Source: an uncultured Granulosicoccaceae bacterium (lineage in GTDB: Bacteria > Pseudomonadota > Gammaproteobacteria > Granulosicoccales > Granulosicoccaceae). From it: 64,000 bases of DNA. How positions within the stretch are numbered: the stretch's first letter is position 1; each line of letters starts with the position of its first letter. The stretch lies in NCBI GenBank assembly GCA_937920585.1, contig CAKZSB010000149.1, positions 1-64,000 on the forward strand, read 5' to 3'. Position numbers and translations under genes: made by a program. The notes under the pieces are model-generated. The model was not told the DNA's origin, searched no databases, and saw only the letters and a program-made list of their open reading frames with translations. Below, piece after piece: positions 46,895 through 55,742 of this stretch.

Positions 46895-48028
46895 ATGAGA
46901 TACACAGACGAGCAATTGATGATTCGCGACACCGCTCGCGACTTTGCCGCCGAGCAACTGGCGCCCAACGCCGCCCGATGGGACGCAGAATGTATCTTTC
47001 CGCGCGAGGCGATCGCCGCCATGGGATCACTGGGCTTGCTTGGCATGGTGGTACCCGAGGAATATGGCGGCTCCGCCACTGATAACGTTGCCTACGCTAT
47101 GGCGCTGGAAGAAATTGCCGCCGGTGACGGCGCCTGCTCCACTATCATGAGCGTGCACAACTCGGTGGGCTGCCTGCCGGTGCTGCGCTTTGGAACCGAA
47201 GCGCAAAAAGCACGCTGGCTCGAGCCATTAGCCACGGGCAAGCTGCTGGCCGCGTTCTGCCTGACCGAACCCCAGGCAGGCTCCGATGCATCCGCCCTCA
47301 CCGCTCGCGCGACAGCCCATGAAGGCGGGTACCGGCTCAACGGCGTCAAGCAGTTCATCACCTCAGGCAGCAATGCCGACCTGGCCATCGTATTCGCCGT
47401 GACCGATCCGGATGCCGGCAAACGCGGCATCAGCGCCTTCCTCGTGCCGACTGACAATCCCGGTTACAAAGTCGCGTCGGTAGAAAAGAAAATGGGCCAG
47501 CGAGCCTCGGATACCTGCCAGATTCTGCTCGAAGACTGCGACCTGCCCGCCGACAGCCTGCTCGGCGACGAGGGGGAGGGTTATCGCATTGCGCTGGGCA
47601 ACCTCGAGGGCGGACGTATAGGCATTGCCTCACAGGCTGTCGGTATGGCACGCGCCGCCTATGAGCACGCACTCGCCTACGCCAGCGAGCGACAGGCATT
47701 CGGTGAACCGATATTCAATCAGCAGGCGGTGTCTTTTAAACTGGCCGATATGTGCACCGCTATCGATGCCGCACGGCTGCTGGTGCATCGCGCAGCGGCG
47801 TTGCGCGACGACCAGCAACCCTGTTTGAAGGAGGCTTCCATGGCCAAGCTTTTCGCCAGTGAAATGGCCGAGAAGGTTTGCTCGGACGCCATTCAGATTC
47901 ACGGCGGCTACGGCTATCTCGCCGACTTTCCGGTCGAGCGAATCGCACGCGATGTGCGGGTTTGCCAGATCTACGAAGGCACATCCGACATCCAGCGGCT
48001 CGTGATCAGCCGCTCCCTGCTAGCCTGA
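46895..48028 (+). CDS. Acyl-CoA dehydrogenase, short-/branched-chain type
   Basis: 377 residues. The N-terminal alpha domain has [21 protein letters not shown], the middle beta domain has [14 protein letters not shown], and the C-terminal part has the catalytic Glu in [12 protein letters not shown]. That C-terminal Glu position is the one used by butyryl- and other short-chain dehydrogenases, not the isovaleryl position. It uses FAD and electron-transfer flavoprotein. Co-directional with the thiolase and 10 nt away. Confidence 0.93.
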   Translation: MRYTDEQLMIRDTARDFAAEQLAPNAARWDAECIFPREAIAAMGSLGLLGMVVPEEYGGSATDNVAYAMALEEIAAGDGACSTIMSVHNSVGCLPVLRFGTEAQKARWLEPLATGKLLAAFCLTEPQAGSDASALTARATAHEGGYRLNGVKQFITSGSNADLAIVFAVTDPDAGKRGISAFLVPTDNPGYKVASVEKKMGQRASDTCQILLEDCDLPADSLLGDEGEGYRIALGNLEGGRIGIASQAVGMARAAYEHALAYASERQAFGEPIFNQQAVSFKLADMCTAIDAARLLVHRAAALRDDQQPCLKEASMAKLFASEMAEKVCSDAIQIHGGYGYLADFPVERIARDVRVCQIYEGTSDIQRLVISRSLLA

Positions 48029-48038
48029 TCCCGCGCAG

Positions 48039-48365
48039 ATGGCATCTGGCGCCGACAGAAAACTTGTAACGCTCGGCTATCTGCTCTTTGCATTCGGTGC
48101 ATTGTTCGGTATCACCGCCGTCATCGGCGCTATCGTCACGCACAGCAAGATTGCAAGTGTTGAGAACAGTCAGTCGCGCTGGCACCTGCGAGCACAATTG
48201 TCGGCATTCTGGCTGCTCGCCGCAATGCTCGCGATCGCCGCCTGGCAATGGCCGAACAGCGTGGCAAAACCAGTCATTGTCGTTGCTGTCGCACTATGGG
48301 CGATTACCTGGCTGGCCGGATTCTGGTTGCTGGGCAAAGAGCGCAAAACCATCGACGACCGGTAG
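48039..48365 (+). CDS. Small DUF4870-like membrane protein
   Basis: 108 residues with three hydrophobic helices (LGYLLFAFGALFGITAVIGAIVTH, FWLLAAMLAIAAW, VIVVAVALWAITWLAGFWLL). The loop SRWHLRAQLSAFW recalls the SHFRxQIRTFW motif of DUF4870 proteins. It starts 10 nt after the acyl-CoA dehydrogenase stop. Role unknown. Confidence 0.75.
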   Translation: MASGADRKLVTLGYLLFAFGALFGITAVIGAIVTHSKIASVENSQSRWHLRAQLSAFWLLAAMLAIAAWQWPNSVAKPVIVVAVALWAITWLAGFWLLGKERKTIDDR

Positions 48366-48409
48366 TTGGGTATACTGCCGTTCACGTCAACAACTTTGGA
48401 GTATATAGA

Positions 48410-48649
48410 ATGTCGGATCCTGAAATCGCTGGCACTGCGCCCATCCCGGTCGAGGTAGAAGATGGCAAGAACTACTTTTGGTGCTCCTGCGGAAAGAGCG
48501 CCAGCCAACCCTTCTGCGATGGATCACATAAGGGCACCGACTTCGCGCCGGTTAAATACACCGCTGAAAAAGATGGCAAGGTGTTCTTCTGCAGTTGCAA
48601 GCGCAGTGCAAAGTCGCCCCTGTGTGACGGCAGTCACAAGGCCCTGTAG
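48410..48649 (+). CDS. Double CDGSH-type iron-sulfur protein
   Basis: 79 residues from ATG 48410, with GGAG eight bases upstream. Two CDGSH motifs, each C-x-C-x8-9-C-D-G-S-H (CSCGKSASQPFCDGSH and CSCKRSAKSPLCDGSH), should each bind a [2Fe-2S] cluster through three Cys and one His. It is cytoplasmic, with no signal peptide. Proteins of this type move electrons or clusters, and some neighbours are glutamate synthase-like genes, which are absent here. Follows the membrane protein gene by 44 nt. Confidence 0.93.
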   Translation: MSDPEIAGTAPIPVEVEDGKNYFWCSCGKSASQPFCDGSHKGTDFAPVKYTAEKDGKVFFCSCKRSAKSPLCDGSHKAL

Positions 48650-48660
48650 TTCACCCCGCC

Positions 48661-48683
48661 ACGGCGACACCCCGTGTCGCCGT
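48661..48683 (+). terminator. Stem-loop downstream of the CDGSH gene
   Basis: ACGGCGACAC (48661-48670), loop CCC and GTGTCGCCGT (48674-48683) make a perfect 10-bp stem 12 nt after the stop. It lacks a T-run, so it may be a weak or Rho-aided end of the MerR-operon transcript. Confidence 0.6.
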
Positions 48684-49175
48684 CAGTTCCCCGAGATTCG
48701 CCGGAACTGCGCCCAAAAGCTTGCGCACCTTCAAAAAAACACAGTTCCACACAATCATTTTTACGGCAGCCTTGTAAATCCGTAACTTAGCGAACTTTCC
48801 GTGAAACCCACCGATGTCAGGTCGAACGGTAAACCTATCTAAACCATAGACTTACAGTCACTTTGCAACGCCGTAGACAACTCACGGTTCAAAGGCAAGC
48901 CAAATCCTTATAACTTACCGCACTTCAATCACTTCGCGCTGCAATTGAAAACTTTGATTAAATTCTGTCAACGCCTGCCCTTGTCAACACCGCGTAAATT
49001 TGGCCGATTACTGTTTCGACACCCATGCAGCACGGGCGTCACTCAGGCTGACAGGCAACACCTGACTTGAGTAAACCACTGACTTTGATAAGTGAACAGA
49101 CACTGTCAAAGCAGTGAACGGTCAACTTGCGTGCAGCCCGATACGGGGACAGTTCCCTGTATCGACAGAACCCGA

Positions 49176-49405
49176 TTGCAATAGTTAAAACTATGGCGGT
49201 ATTAAACTAGGAGTTTTAGGCGAGAGATCTGACAAAAGTGCTGATGGAAGATCAGGCACAAGCACTATGACACCAATAATAAAAAGCAAGGTGTCTGTTT
49301 TACTCAGTGCAGCCGCGGCAACCACAGCGTTAATAACAAAATGCAGATCAATGTAATCGGGAGCACTCCGTGCGGCGCCAAGGCGCCGCACGATTTTAAT
49401 TTTTT
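49176..49405 (+). ncRNA. Candidate small transcript between promoter and terminator
   Basis: A sigma70-like promoter, TTGCAA (49176-49181), 18-nt spacer, TATTAA (49200-49205), is followed about 190 nt later by a terminator: stem CGTGCGGCGCC / GGCGCCGCACG (49369-49392) then ATTTTAATTTTT. The transcript would start near 49212. It contains a tiny frame MEDQAQAL (49244-49270) whose stop overlaps ATG 49267 of a 29-codon frame (49267-49356; MTPIIKSKVSVLLSAAAATT, then ALITKCRSM) with signal-peptide-like character. The ribosome binding site is weak, so an untranslated RNA is as likely as a micropeptide. The rest of the intergenic space 48684-49175 shows no gene. Confidence 0.5.
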
Positions 49406-49530
49406 ACCGGCACGAAACCATCGCCCGGTATTGCACGAGTTACAGCCCCTTCACTCGGCGGGCACTTCACTTTGTTGCCGCGTAGCAGAGCACAGCGCTA
49501 TAGTGTTATGTACTGCGCTGGAGCAATCCG

Positions 49531-50319
49531 ATGACTGACCACGATATTCTGCTCAACACCCGCGACGGCCACGTCGCGACGCTTACCATGAATCGCCCCG
49601 ATAAATTCAATGCGTTATCGGAGGAGTTGCTCGACGCCTTGCAACAGGCTCTGGAGTCGGCAGCCAGCGACGATTCGATTCGGGTAGTGGTAATCGCCGC
49701 GACAGGTCGTGCATTTTGCGCCGGCCACGACCTGAAACAGATGCGTGGCAATCATTCGAAAGCCTACTACGACGCCTTGTTTGCACAGTGCAGCAAGATG
49801 ATGCAAACCATCGGCGAGCTGCCCCAACCGGTTATCGCGAGTGTACAGGGTCTGGCCACCGCGGCAGGCTGCCAGCTGGTTGCAACCTGCGACCTTGCCA
49901 TCGCGGCCCACTCCGCCCGTTTCGCTGTCTCGGGTGTTAACCTGGGGCTCTTTTGCAGCACGCCTGCGGTGGCTTTGTCGCGCAATGTAGCGCGCAAGCG
50001 ATCACTGGAAATGTTGCTCACCGGCGAATTTATCGACGCCGCCACGGCAGTGGAATACGGTCTGATCAATCGCAGTGCCGCCGATGAGGAACTGGCTGGC
50101 GAAGTAGCGCAGCTGGCCGCGCGAATCAGCGCAAAACCCGGTCATGCGGTGCGCCACGGCAAAGCCATGTTCTATCGCCAGTTACAGCAACCGCTCGGCG
50201 ATGCGTACTCACTGGCCGCCGGCGTTATGGCCTGCAACATGATGGAAGCCGATACTGTCGAAGGCGTCGATGCCTTTCTGGAAAAGCGCCAGCCGAGGTT
50301 CGAACATCGCGAGGATTAG
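49531..50319 (+). CDS. Enoyl-CoA hydratase family protein lacking catalytic glutamates (ECHDC3-like)
   Basis: 262 residues of the crotonase fold with GGAG seven bases before ATG. The oxyanion block AFCAGHDLKQMRG is present, but in LATAAGCQLVATCD the first catalytic position is Gln and in AVSGVNLGLFCSTPAVALSR the second position is Gly, so hydration by the usual Glu pair is unlikely. This pattern, with GLFCSTP, is as in ECHDC3-type proteins, whose reaction is not known. Acts in the cytoplasm on an acyl-CoA presumably. Isolated by the small-RNA terminator upstream. Confidence 0.85.
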   Translation: MTDHDILLNTRDGHVATLTMNRPDKFNALSEELLDALQQALESAASDDSIRVVVIAATGRAFCAGHDLKQMRGNHSKAYYDALFAQCSKMMQTIGELPQPVIASVQGLATAAGCQLVATCDLAIAAHSARFAVSGVNLGLFCSTPAVALSRNVARKRSLEMLLTGEFIDAATAVEYGLINRSAADEELAGEVAQLAARISAKPGHAVRHGKAMFYRQLQQPLGDAYSLAAGVMACNMMEADTVEGVDAFLEKRQPRFEHRED

Positions 50320-50426
50320 TGCGCACACCAGGTTCGCGGGGATCAAGTCCCTCCCCACCGCGCCGATAACGCTGATGGTACAGCATATCTTCCAAAGCCC
50401 TTCCGGGGCCTTAGAGACCGGCACGA

Positions 50427-50831
50427 ATGAGCGAAACAAAACCCCTCACCTATCTGAACGCATTGGCGATCAGCTGCCTTGCCACTGGATTGATCGACGA
50501 GTCGGAGCCCGCTTTCAAAGACATCGCCGCGCAACTGCCCGACCACTCAGCAGGCCCTGTCGGCCTGGCAAGCGCAGAGCTTGCGCGCGGCAACATCGAC
50601 GATGCCTGCCGGATTCTGCGCGAACACGTCGACGCATCAGATAGACGCAGTGGCGAAACCAAACGCATTCTGATCACCGCACTGACCTCAGCCAACCAGC
50701 TCGACCAGGCCAATAAATTACACCAGAGCCTGTTGGGCATCGACGCCGCCAACGACGACAGCGAATACGTCAGAGCGACGCATGATTTCTTCGGCACCGG
50801 CCATCCGGCTGACTGGGGTAATCCGGCCTAA
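50427..50831 (+). CDS. Small TPR-like protein
   Basis: 134 residues. Helical repeats resembling TPRs are visible: LNALAISCLATGLIDESEPAFKDIAAQLPD, GPVGLASAELARGNIDDACRILREH and KRILITALTSANQLDQANKLHQSLL. No signal peptide or membrane segment; likely a cytoplasmic scaffold or chaperone-like protein. The tail (FGTGHPADWGNPA) is polar. The gene sits 46 nt upstream of the RNase D gene and may share its transcript. No function assigned. Confidence 0.7.
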   Translation: MSETKPLTYLNALAISCLATGLIDESEPAFKDIAAQLPDHSAGPVGLASAELARGNIDDACRILREHVDASDRRSGETKRILITALTSANQLDQANKLHQSLLGIDAANDDSEYVRATHDFFGTGHPADWGNPA

Positions 50832-50876
50832 AGGCTTCGCTACCTGTATGATGTCGCCACCAACCGCGTGGCGATT

Positions 50877-52037
50877 ATGAGCGACAACAATAATATTCAA
50901 TTCATCGATACTGCCTCGGCGCTTAACGAACTCTGCGCTGCCTTGCAGCCGTTTGACTGGCTGGCCATCGATACGGAGTTTCTGCGCGAGCGCACCTATC
51001 GCCCTGAACTCGCGCTGATACAAATCGCTGCAGGTGACATCGTCGCGATTATCGATCCGCTGGCACTGGACTCGCTGGAGCCATTGTTATCGATTCTCTA
51101 TAACCCCGCGACAACCAAGGTTCTGCATGCAGCCGGCCAGGACCTGGAGATCTTCTACTGGCTTTGCGGCAAGGTGCCGGAGAATCTGTTCGATACCCAG
51201 ATTGCCGCGCCGCTGCTGGGTTACCAGGAACAACTGGGGTACGGCAACCTGATCCGTGAGGTTCTGGGCGTCGAACTGGCAAAGAGTCACGCCAGAGCAG
51301 ACTGGATGCGGCGTCCGTTACCTGAAAAACAGCTTCAATACGCCGCCGATGATGTGATCTATCTTGCCCGGGCTTATCCGATCATGCGCGATCGGCTCCA
51401 GGAACTTGGCCGACTGGACTGGCTGCAGGCCGAGTGGCGCGACATGACAAACCCGGAGCGCTACGAAAAGCCCGCCGAGCATATGTGGAAGCGGGTCAAG
51501 CAGGTCAACAATCTCAAAGGCGCACGTTTGTCGGTAGCGCAGCATCTGGCGAGCTGGCGCGAAGTTACTGCACGAACCCTAAACACCCCGCGCACCTGGC
51601 TGTTGAAAGACCCGTTGATCCTCGATCTGGCCAGGCAAATGCCGGACGACATAGACGAGCTCAAGCACGTGCGTGGATTGTCTGCCGGCACCATACGCCA
51701 ACACGGCAAAGCGATCGTCAGCCTCATCGGTGAGGCGCGTCAGAGCGCGCCAATCCCGATCGGTCCGCAAACGCGCAAAGGCGGTTTAACCGTTGGCCAG
51801 GATGCCGCCGTCGACCTGCTCGAAGCAGTCGCAAAACTGTACGCCGCGGAGCTTGCGATAAACGCCACCGTGCTGGCACCACGCAAATCAATAGAAGACC
51901 TGATTCGGGGGCAAACCGAAACGGCGGTTATGCAGGGCTGGCGCCATGAGCTGATAGGCCAGCGCCTGCAGCGAGTTCTCGACGGGGAGACGAAAGTCGC
52001 CATTGAGGCAGGTCAGTTGCAGGTGATCGGGACGTAA
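50877..52037 (+). CDS. rnd: Ribonuclease D
   Basis: 386 residues from ATG 50877 (a GTG at 50868 is in frame). DEDD exonuclease motifs: WLAIDTEFLRERTYRPELALIQIA (Exo I, Asp and Glu), VLHAAGQDLEIFYW (Exo II), YAADDVIYLARAY (Exo III, Tyr type). The C-terminus has HRDC domains (around VAQHLASWREVTARTLNTPRTWLLKD and the last 90 residues). It trims tRNA and other small RNA 3' ends. Confidence 0.95.
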   Translation: MSDNNNIQFIDTASALNELCAALQPFDWLAIDTEFLRERTYRPELALIQIAAGDIVAIIDPLALDSLEPLLSILYNPATTKVLHAAGQDLEIFYWLCGKVPENLFDTQIAAPLLGYQEQLGYGNLIREVLGVELAKSHARADWMRRPLPEKQLQYAADDVIYLARAYPIMRDRLQELGRLDWLQAEWRDMTNPERYEKPAEHMWKRVKQVNNLKGARLSVAQHLASWREVTARTLNTPRTWLLKDPLILDLARQMPDDIDELKHVRGLSAGTIRQHGKAIVSLIGEARQSAPIPIGPQTRKGGLTVGQDAAVDLLEAVAKLYAAELAINATVLAPRKSIEDLIRGQTETAVMQGWRHELIGQRLQRVLDGETKVAIEAGQLQVIGT

Positions 52038-52208
52038 GTCTGCTTTGCCCAACGGACGCTAGCGGTGCCAGGCTCTCCAACCGCGCTGAGTACAACGACA
52101 TGGATCGCCGGCCCCGCAGAGCCGACCAGCGAGCGGGATTTTGCCAAAGGGCTGTAATTGCGCGCGCCATGGCATAAACTTGGCGCCCCGCCACTCTCAG
52201 CCTTATTA

Positions 52209-53282
52209 ATGTCTGCCAAACTCACCAACATCAATATCGTCTCCGAATCTGTGCTGGTCACACCACAGGAGTTGCACGACACATTGCCTCGATCTGATGC
52301 CGCAACTACTACGGTGGACAACGCTCGCACCGTGGTGGAGAACATTCTGGCGCGTCGCGATCATCGTCTGCTGGTCGTCGCCGGCCCCTGTTCGATCCAT
52401 GATCTCGAATCCGCCAAAGATTACGCGCGTCGGCTCAAGGCGCTGGCCGACAAGCACGCCGAGCACCTTTATATCGTGATGCGTGTGTATTTCGAGAAAC
52501 CTCGAACAGCCCTGGGGTGGAAAGGATTCATCAACGACCCGTCACTGGACGACTCATTCGACATCGACAATGGCTTGCACAAGGCGCGCGAACTGTTGCT
52601 TTGGCTTGCAGATCTGGGCTTGCCGGCCGGTACAGAGGCGCTCGATCCGATCAGCCCGCAATATCTATCCGATTTGTTTGCCTGGACGGCGATTGGCGCC
52701 CGAACATCCGAGTCACAAACCCACCGTGAAATGTCGAGCGGGCTATCGACGCCGGTAGGCTTCAAGAACGGTACAGACGGCAGCCTTGATATCGCCATCA
52801 ATGCGATGAAATCGGCGGCATCACCACATCGTTTTCTGGGCATCAATCTGCACGGCCAGGTGACCCGTCTCGAGACCGCCGGCAATCAGTTCGGCCACAT
52901 CATTCTGCGTGGTGGCTCCGAGCCGAACTACGATTCGGTCAGTGTCGCTCTGGCCGAACAGGCACTGGAGTCGGCCGGGTTGTCGAGCAGCCTGATCGTC
53001 GACTGCAGCCATGCAAATTCCCACAAGGACTACGCGCTGCAACCGCTGGTGGCAGATAACGTCAGCAAGCAGATTGCCGAGGGCAATCAGTCGATCATCG
53101 GAATCATGCTCGAAAGCCACATCGGTGCAGGCAATCAGAAGCTTGGCAAAGACCCGTCGGCACTTGAGTACGGCGTGTCGATAACCGATGGCTGTATCGA
53201 TTGGGAGACGACTGAAAAGCTGTTTGAATCGATGACCCGCCAGCTCGCAGAGCCCCTGCGTGCGCGGATGGCAAAGGCCTGA
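52209..53282 (+). CDS. aroG: 3-deoxy-7-phosphoheptulonate (DAHP) synthase, class I
   Basis: 357 residues from ATG 52209. The AroFGH class shows VAGPCSIHD, VMRVYFEKPRTALGWKGFINDP, LDPISPQYLSDLFAW, GFKNGTDGS and near the end DCSHANSHKDYALQ with the metal-ligand His, plus FESMTRQLAEPL. It joins PEP and erythrose 4-phosphate as the first step of aromatic amino acid synthesis. The isozyme (Phe-, Tyr- or Trp-inhibited) cannot be told by eye; the gene symbol marks family only. The ORF reads further upstream, but the family N-terminus fits this ATG. Confidence 0.92.
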   Translation: MSAKLTNINIVSESVLVTPQELHDTLPRSDAATTTVDNARTVVENILARRDHRLLVVAGPCSIHDLESAKDYARRLKALADKHAEHLYIVMRVYFEKPRTALGWKGFINDPSLDDSFDIDNGLHKARELLLWLADLGLPAGTEALDPISPQYLSDLFAWTAIGARTSESQTHREMSSGLSTPVGFKNGTDGSLDIAINAMKSAASPHRFLGINLHGQVTRLETAGNQFGHIILRGGSEPNYDSVSVALAEQALESAGLSSSLIVDCSHANSHKDYALQPLVADNVSKQIAEGNQSIIGIMLESHIGAGNQKLGKDPSALEYGVSITDGCIDWETTEKLFESMTRQLAEPLRARMAKA

Positions 53283-53318
53283 TATGAACGATCCAGCTTG
53301 TTACCGCGGCATCCGGCG

Positions 53319-53876
53319 ATGAGTCGCGCTCAGAACCAGTACTTCGACGATTACATCAAGTCACGCGTGCGCACCATCCCGGATTGGCCCGTGGAGGGTG
53401 TGCAATTTCGCGACATCACACCGCTGATGCAGAATCCCGCCACCTTTCGACGCCTGGTCGACTGCTTCGTGCACCGCTACTACGAACACGATATCGACGT
53501 ACTGGCGTGCATCGATGCTCGCGGGTTCATTATAGGCGGAGCACTGGCGTACGAGCTGAGCACCAGCCTGGTGCCCATCCGCAAACGCGGCAAACTGCCG
53601 TTCGACACCGTGAGTGAGAGCTACGAACTGGAGTACGGCAAGGCAGAAGTGGAACTGCACAAGGACGCCATTGCAGCGGGCCAGAAAGTACTCTTGCTCG
53701 ACGACCTGATTGCCACCGGTGGCACCATGCTGGCCGCCGCCGCGCTGATCAAACGCCTCGGTGGCGAACTCGCCGAAGCCGCCGCCATCATCGATCTGCC
53801 CGATCTGGGTGGCTCGGCCAAACTGCAACAGGCCGGCTACAAAGTTTTCAGTATCTGTTCTTTCGACGGCGAGTAG
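53319..53876 (+). CDS. apt: Adenine phosphoribosyltransferase
   Basis: 185 residues from ATG 53319. Standard APRT: YIKSRVRTIPDWPVEGVQFRDITPL at the start, ACIDARGFIIGGALAYELS, LVPIRKRGKLPFDTVSESYELEYG, and the PRPP loop VLLLDDLIATGGTM with both Asp. It salvages adenine to AMP. It starts 36 nt after the DAHP synthase stop. This is the housekeeping enzyme and contrasts with the divergent paralog at 1908-2558. Confidence 0.95.
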   Translation: MSRAQNQYFDDYIKSRVRTIPDWPVEGVQFRDITPLMQNPATFRRLVDCFVHRYYEHDIDVLACIDARGFIIGGALAYELSTSLVPIRKRGKLPFDTVSESYELEYGKAEVELHKDAIAAGQKVLLLDDLIATGGTMLAAAALIKRLGGELAEAAAIIDLPDLGGSAKLQQAGYKVFSICSFDGE

Positions 53877-53886
53877 TCACTCGCCG
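53867..53886. terminator. Stem-loop at the apt stop codon, between convergent genes
   Basis: CGGCGAGT (53867-53874), loop AGTC and ACTCGCCG (53879-53886) overlap the apt stop. It lies between apt and the convergent secreted-protein gene. No T-run is present, so it is only a probable transcription end. Confidence 0.5.
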
Positions 53887-53900
53887 CCGTCTGACTGTTG

Positions 53901-54197
53901 CTATCGACCGGCAACCGTGATCACGGTGTGCAGCACGATGTCGTACTCAAAATAGACTTCGAATCCAGCGTATTCCCAGCTTGAAATCGGCGGGCTTCCG
54001 ACCGCCTCGTGGCGATGGACCGGCTCGCCAAACTTTGCCAGCACATCGTTACGATGCAGGCCGGAACGCGGCACCGATGCAGACTCCACTACTGAAAGGC
54101 TGCCTTCGTGGTGGCGAATGATCTCGGCGTTCAAAGGCGCGGCAGCAGCCAGCATCAGCGCTGCTGCGGCAAGAGGGGTTGCTACGAGTTTTATCAT
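53901..54197 (-). CDS. Small secreted hypothetical protein
   Basis: 98 residues. An N-terminal signal peptide (LVATPLAAAALMLAAAAPLNA, cleavage after NAE-type site) is followed by a short domain with SVPRSGLHRNDVLAKFGEP and PPISSWEYAGFEVYFEYDIVLHTVI. That pattern (short helix, GxP, aromatic beta hairpin) recurs in small gammaproteobacterial periplasmic proteins I recognise only as a conserved unknown family, somewhat like DUF2845. Role unknown. Confidence 0.75.
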   Translation of the reverse strand: MIKLVATPLAAAALMLAAAAPLNAEIIRHHEGSLSVVESASVPRSGLHRNDVLAKFGEPVHRHEAVGSPPISSWEYAGFEVYFEYDIVLHTVITVAGR

Positions 54198-54358
54198 TAT
54201 TCTTCTCCGTGGACCGTAACAAGATCGTCCGTCAAAATTCTTTCTTTAGACAACAATTTGACGTCAACAGGGCGATATATCCGTTTTGTCGTTTGGTCCG
54301 GGCGATGAAGTGGTCATAATCCGGCACAGACCTCTCAAACACCCTTTGGAGTCAGCGC

Positions 54359-54937
54359 ATGCTGAGGTTTTTCGCCGGAATCCTGTTCGCGCAAGTGGCG
54401 GCTGTCTTGCTGTCGCTGGTGCTGCTCGATCCATTCAACATTGAAAACGCGCTGATATTTCTGTTTCCCGTCGGAATAATCACGGTAATTTTCATGTTCT
54501 GGTTTCGCTCGATCGCGGCGCAAATGGCAGAGCAGCGAGTCGCTGCGCTATCCGCCCGCTTCGCAAAGGAACGAGAGAGCTTCAATCTCAACGCGGAACG
54601 AGCGAAAACCCGGCTGGTCCGTCAAACCCAGAAAGAGATCGCCAGCGAAACGCGCAAAGCGCGCAATCGGGCCAATCTCAAAGTGGGCGCCGCAGTGGCC
54701 GTTGCCGGCGGTTTCGGCATGATCATGCTATTCAGTCAAATGGTGACGCTCGGATTGCTGACCCTGACCACAGCCGGTGGCGCAGTCGGCGGCTATCTCG
54801 CCCGCGCCCGCCGCGAAACCACTGCCCTGCCCGAACAAGACTACAAACTGATCGAATCGATAGACGAGCCGCCCCCCGAGAGCGACAAGCCAGCCAGCGC
54901 ATCGCTGTCCGATCTCAATCCCGAAACAGGTCGCTGA
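54359..54937 (+). CDS. Hypothetical membrane protein with coiled coil
   Basis: 192 residues. Two hydrophobic helices open the protein (FFAGILFAQVAAVLLSLVLL and ALIFLFPVGIITVIFMFWF). A charged helical stretch follows (AQMAEQRVAALSARFAKERESFNLNAERAKTRLVRQTQKEIASETRKARN) that is a likely coiled coil, then one or two more helices (VGAAVAVAGGFGMIMLFSQMV) and an acidic tail. No family is recognised. It ends 23 nt inside the convergent Nmad3-like gene, so the 3' ends overlap. Confidence 0.75.
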   Translation: MLRFFAGILFAQVAAVLLSLVLLDPFNIENALIFLFPVGIITVIFMFWFRSIAAQMAEQRVAALSARFAKERESFNLNAERAKTRLVRQTQKEIASETRKARNRANLKVGAAVAVAGGFGMIMLFSQMVTLGLLTLTTAGGAVGGYLARARRETTALPEQDYKLIESIDEPPPESDKPASASLSDLNPETGR

Positions 54938-55742
54938 TCCATTCGTGTGCCTCGGGATAATCCGCCATATCGAGAACAAACTCCTGACCACGAGCGGCCG
55001 CTCTTAGCTGCACGCTGTCCGGCTGCCCGGTCCAGCGCGCAAGATCGGTGTGATAGCTCAGCGCACTGGCCCTGCCTATTGGATTAAGCCAGCCTGGCAG
55101 TTGCCAGATCGAACGCGTACACCCGTCGGCGGTTAACACACGATGGGACTGGTAGCGTTCAAAAACGCCGCATGAGGCACAGCCTGACGCCCATTGCAGG
55201 TTATTGCTCGCCGCGATGTAAAAGCTGTTGCCGGTCCCGAACTGGCCATAAAAATGGGGATGATAACGAGCCCATTCAGCCCGCATTTGTTCTACAGGCT
55301 CAATCGACCCGACCTGCATCCAGCCGAAAATCACATGCTGATCCGGCGCGTCGGCCACATAGCGCCATCGGCCGGCAACGCAGTGCACCTGCCTGAACCA
55401 GCCAAAAAACAGGAACAGGTCACCAGGCTCCACACCCTGCAGCTGCAAGTGGCGCTGGGCGGCGCCATGTTGGCCGAACAATCCACACCAACCCGGCGCG
55501 CGCGACATCGAATTGCAATCGAGATCCGGGTCCATATGAACGCGTGACGCGCCGACGATTCTACCGCGGCTGAGATTGTGCACGACTCTGGCAGCATTGG
55601 CGGGTGCTCGCAGATCGCGGTATCGAATGGGCGAACGCACGTCGGGAATCGGCACCGACCAGAGCGTGCCATCGGGAAAGATCGGGCTGGCAAAACCGCC
55701 GACACTGCTGTCGACGCCCTTGCGACTCAGTATCAGTCGCAA
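54915..55742 (-). CDS. Nmad3-like nucleotide-modification-associated protein
   Basis: About 275 residues from TTG 55742. The N-terminus LRLILSRKGVDSSVGGFASPIFPDGTLWSVPIPD and SPIRYRDL is the signature of the Nmad3 domain predicted in DNA base-modification systems. The middle has GDLFLFFGWFRQV and HVIFGWMQVG, the end DMADYPEAHEWISDLF. The frame opens to an ATG at 55811, but that would overlap the glycosylase by 79 nt; TTG is more economical and fits the family N-terminus. It overlaps the AlkA-like gene's end (10 nt), so the two are translationally coupled. Biochemical role is unproven. Confidence 0.75.
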   Translation of the reverse strand: MRLILSRKGVDSSVGGFASPIFPDGTLWSVPIPDVRSPIRYRDLRAPANAARVVHNLSRGRIVGASRVHMDPDLDCNSMSRAPGWCGLFGQHGAAQRHLQLQGVEPGDLFLFFGWFRQVHCVAGRWRYVADAPDQHVIFGWMQVGSIEPVEQMRAEWARYHPHFYGQFGTGNSFYIAASNNLQWASGCASCGVFERYQSHRVLTADGCTRSIWQLPGWLNPIGRASALSYHTDLARWTGQPDSVQLRAAARGQEFVLDMADYPEAHEWISDLFRD

